This document shows, one piece after another, positions 61,969-64,000 of a stretch of 64,000 nt of DNA. The stretch is taken from assembly GCA_002103075.1 (NCBI GenBank), contig DABG01000019.1, positions 18,575-82,574 of the forward strand, given 5' to 3'. The stretch is from Candidatus Gastranaerophilales bacterium HUM_9. GTDB taxonomy: Bacteria; Cyanobacteriota; Vampirovibrionia; Gastranaerophilales; Gastranaerophilaceae. How positions within the stretch are numbered: the stretch's first letter is position 1; each line of letters begins with the position of its first letter. The notes under the pieces are model-generated. The model did not search any database, was not told the DNA's origin, and was given only the letters and a program-made list of their open reading frames with translations. The position numbers and the translations under genes are program-made.

Positions 61969-63891
61969 ATGGGTATGTCGTCTTCACAAGCAAGACTGCT
62001 AACACTAACAAGCAGACTACATAGCATCGAAATTTCGGCTCAGAAGATTGAGGCTGAAAAATTGCGTTTGGCTAATGATAGTAATAGGGTTTATGAAAAC
62101 TATTTGAATAAATTAGAGCAAACAAAACTTGTTGCAAGTGTGTTAGCAGATAACGGTTCTATGACAGACATTGATTTGACTGCAAACGTTATTTATGATT
62201 ATAAAACTTTGCAAAACCAATATACATTGATTACTAAAGATGATAAAATGTTGATAACAGAAAGTATTTCTAATAATTACAAGAATACAGATTCATTATC
62301 ATCTTTCTTGAATGCGTATGGATTAGCTACAAATGTTAGTCAAACAATTCACCACGAAGATCCTAACCCAACGTATGAAAACCAAAAACAAAACTATGAA
62401 AATGCGTTGAAAAATTGGGAAAAAAGTTGTACTAATATTGATGATAACTATAAAGCAGATTATAATGCTTGGTTATTAGAAAAAGCTGCTTATGAAGAAT
62501 CATTGAGTGAATTTAATAAAAAACATGAACAATGGATAAAAGATCATGAAAAGTGGGTTCCGGCAGAACCTGATCCAGACGATCAAACTCAACCTTGGTG
62601 GACAACTACTGCTGATGATAGTTTGGCAACAAAATTTGAATCAGCAGGTTCTGGTTGTTACTCAGCTGCAAAAGGTGGTGGAGTTGGTTGTTATGCACAC
62701 GTATTAGCTCACATTATTGATTTTAGCGATGGCAAAGGTAAAGGTGATGGAGAAAATCCTGATTATTCTTGGTATAATGGTACAAATAACTTGATAACTA
62801 CAACTATTGGAACTACTCAAGAAATTTCTTCTGGTGATATTACAGGTGCAGGCATGAATAATGCATCAAACAACACAACTATGGCTGAAGTATCTGTAAA
62901 ACTAGATGATGAAACAAAATTAAAACCTAAAATTGCTACTGGTGAAACTTGTAATGTAAATGCTTCATCTAGTGATTATGAAAAACTTGTAAGTAAATGG
63001 GACTATAGAACTGGTCAATTGAAATCAACAAAACAATGGGCAAAAGATTTGTACTATGTTTGTAAAAATACTACAAGTGTAAATGGTTATAATGCAGATG
63101 ATTTTACTGGAACTGTTGTTAAATTCCAAGAAGCATTGAAAAATTCTTTGACTGAATTTGATCAAAATATATATGATAACTATCACAAACAATGGGTTGA
63201 TTCAGAACCACAAGAACCAACATTTAATGGTACTTTAAGAGATAAACCTACAAAACCTCCTTATCCTCCAAAACCAAAAGAAGAGGATTATATTAATGCT
63301 AATCCAACTATTCCACGTGATGAAGTTTTAAATCATACATCATTCACAGATAAGGATAAAGCTCAATGGTATATCAACCTTTGGTACAGAATGGAAGGAT
63401 TGAATGAAACTCCTAAGGTTGCTGTTACTCAAGTAAAAGATGACGCAACAAATACAATTAAAGAAGTTTACTCAGTTACTAATATAAATAAATCAAACAC
63501 AACATATTCAACAAACCCTGATTGGAATGTTCAAGAAAACGATAATTATATAGTAATTCCAGATAACAAAATAAACGATCCTCAATGGTTAAGAAATGCC
63601 GTTGTTGAGGGCTATGTCTTGATACAAGAGTTTGATAAAGAAGACAATAAATTCTTTGATACATCTGTTTCTGTTACAACAAAAATAAATGAAATTAAAG
63701 ACGAAAAAGGTGTAAAAAAAGCAGAAGCTCAATACGAAGCTGATATGAAGAAAATCGACAAAAAAGACAGACAATATGATACAGAATTAGCAGCATGTGA
63801 AACTGAAAGAAATGCTATCAAAGAAGAAGTTGATACTTTGAAAACTGTTGCCAAAGAAAACGTTGATAGAACATTCAAATTGTTCTCATAG
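61969..63891 (+). CDS. Conserved-ends family protein, second tandem member
   Basis: 640 residues. The first 53 residues differ from the preceding gene at only 2 positions, and the last 58 are identical to it, but the middle is unrelated. It contains a charged helical stretch (about 130-205, YENALKNWEKSC to HEQWIKDHEKW), a Trp/Pro/Asp linker (PAEPDPDDQTQPWW), a Gly/Cys-rich segment (GCYSAAKGGGVGCYAH) and Pro-rich parts (TKPPYPPKPKEED). No GLUG repeats. The leader AAAGGAAACGCAATTTA closely copies that of the gene before. No signal peptide. Function unknown. Confidence 0.82.
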   Translation: MGMSSSQARLLTLTSRLHSIEISAQKIEAEKLRLANDSNRVYENYLNKLEQTKLVASVLADNGSMTDIDLTANVIYDYKTLQNQYTLITKDDKMLITESISNNYKNTDSLSSFLNAYGLATNVSQTIHHEDPNPTYENQKQNYENALKNWEKSCTNIDDNYKADYNAWLLEKAAYEESLSEFNKKHEQWIKDHEKWVPAEPDPDDQTQPWWTTTADDSLATKFESAGSGCYSAAKGGGVGCYAHVLAHIIDFSDGKGKGDGENPDYSWYNGTNNLITTTIGTTQEISSGDITGAGMNNASNNTTMAEVSVKLDDETKLKPKIATGETCNVNASSSDYEKLVSKWDYRTGQLKSTKQWAKDLYYVCKNTTSVNGYNADDFTGTVVKFQEALKNSLTEFDQNIYDNYHKQWVDSEPQEPTFNGTLRDKPTKPPYPPKPKEEDYINANPTIPRDEVLNHTSFTDKDKAQWYINLWYRMEGLNETPKVAVTQVKDDATNTIKEVYSVTNINKSNTTYSTNPDWNVQENDNYIVIPDNKINDPQWLRNAVVEGYVLIQEFDKEDNKFFDTSVSVTTKINEIKDEKGVKKAEAQYEADMKKIDKKDRQYDTELAACETERNAIKEEVDTLKTVAKENVDRTFKLFS

Positions 63892-63899
63892 GCTTGAAA

Positions 63900-64000
63900 C
63901 CGTCATTGCGAACGATTGAATTGTATGTAATGTATTAAGTGCGGCAATCCATAAATAAAAATTTCTGCATGTTTAGAGGGATTCTTCGGTCGTTACACTC
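63900..64000. repeat. Intergenic palindromic repeat, copy 2 (inverted, runs off the window)
   Basis: CGTCATTGCGAACGATT, TGTATTAAGTGCGGCAATCC, CTGCATGTT and ATTCTTCGGTCGTT occur in the same order as the reverse complement of 55282-55420. The 39 bp formed by the nested insert and one ACTGAACAT copy are missing. Confidence 0.8.

Overview
The window is AT-rich, tightly packed bacterial DNA from a diderm. lpxI-lpxB show lipid A synthesis, and an MlaE-like permease and a lipoprotein fit an outer membrane. A long-form NusB, a two-gene transketolase and a family of uncharacterised proteins with invariant ends suggest a non-photosynthetic cyanobacterial relative of the gut (Vampirovibrionia/Melainabacteria, Gastranaerophilales type). 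That placement is an inference from gene style; no marker-gene tree was run.

Layout. 1-12.6 kb: a secreted TPR protein and a GAF/HD-GYP protein, two uncharacterised genes, the transketolase N-half behind a WecG-type glycosyltransferase, a dGTPase-like HD hydrolase, a uridine-kinase-like protein, and a leftward operon of transketolase C-half, ftsE, ftsX and a CpaE/MinD-like ATPase. 12.8-14.7 kb: a rightward set (PAP2-related membrane protein, HIT hydrolase, spermidine synthase, small membrane protein). 15.37-21.76 kb: a 6.35-kb integrated element bounded by a perfect 35-bp direct repeat. It carries a catalytic-domain-only tyrosine recombinase, a short XRE repressor with a paired operator, a period-11 repeat array, a BcgI-like (helicase-free) restriction-modification operon and two HEPN-like proteins. 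It lies against tRNA-Ile and a decayed copy of that locus. 22-31.8 kb: first member of the conserved-ends family, a coiled-coil protein, mlaE-like and ilvE genes, glyQ, two amino acid permeases, tRNA-Arg and miaB. 31.8-37.3 kb: zinc-ribbon/P-loop, TPR and lipoprotein genes in a row. 37.3-55 kb: an orphan response regulator, a secreted nuclease-like protein, coaD, a phosphohexomutase, bioF-bioG-bioC, nusB-ftsY, lpxI-lpxB, L10 leader with rplJ-rplL, ispE-rsmA, bioB, a ROK kinase, an RqcP-like S4 protein and folE2. 55-64 kb: dispersed palindromic repeats, a membrane-anchored GT5 (glycogen/starch synthase-like) protein, and two large tandem members of the conserved-ends family.

The most unusual content is this family at 22124-22936, 58770-61751 and 61969-63891. 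About 53 N-terminal and 58 C-terminal residues are nearly invariant, while the middles are unrelated in sequence and size; one middle carries GLUG-type repeats. Between the two tandem members the end modules are 94-98% identical as DNA. This looks like a display or assembly scaffold with exchangeable central modules. Its function is unknown.

Several genes without a Shine-Dalgarno sequence have a -10-like hexamer ending 5-6 nt before the ATG, suggesting leaderless transcripts.
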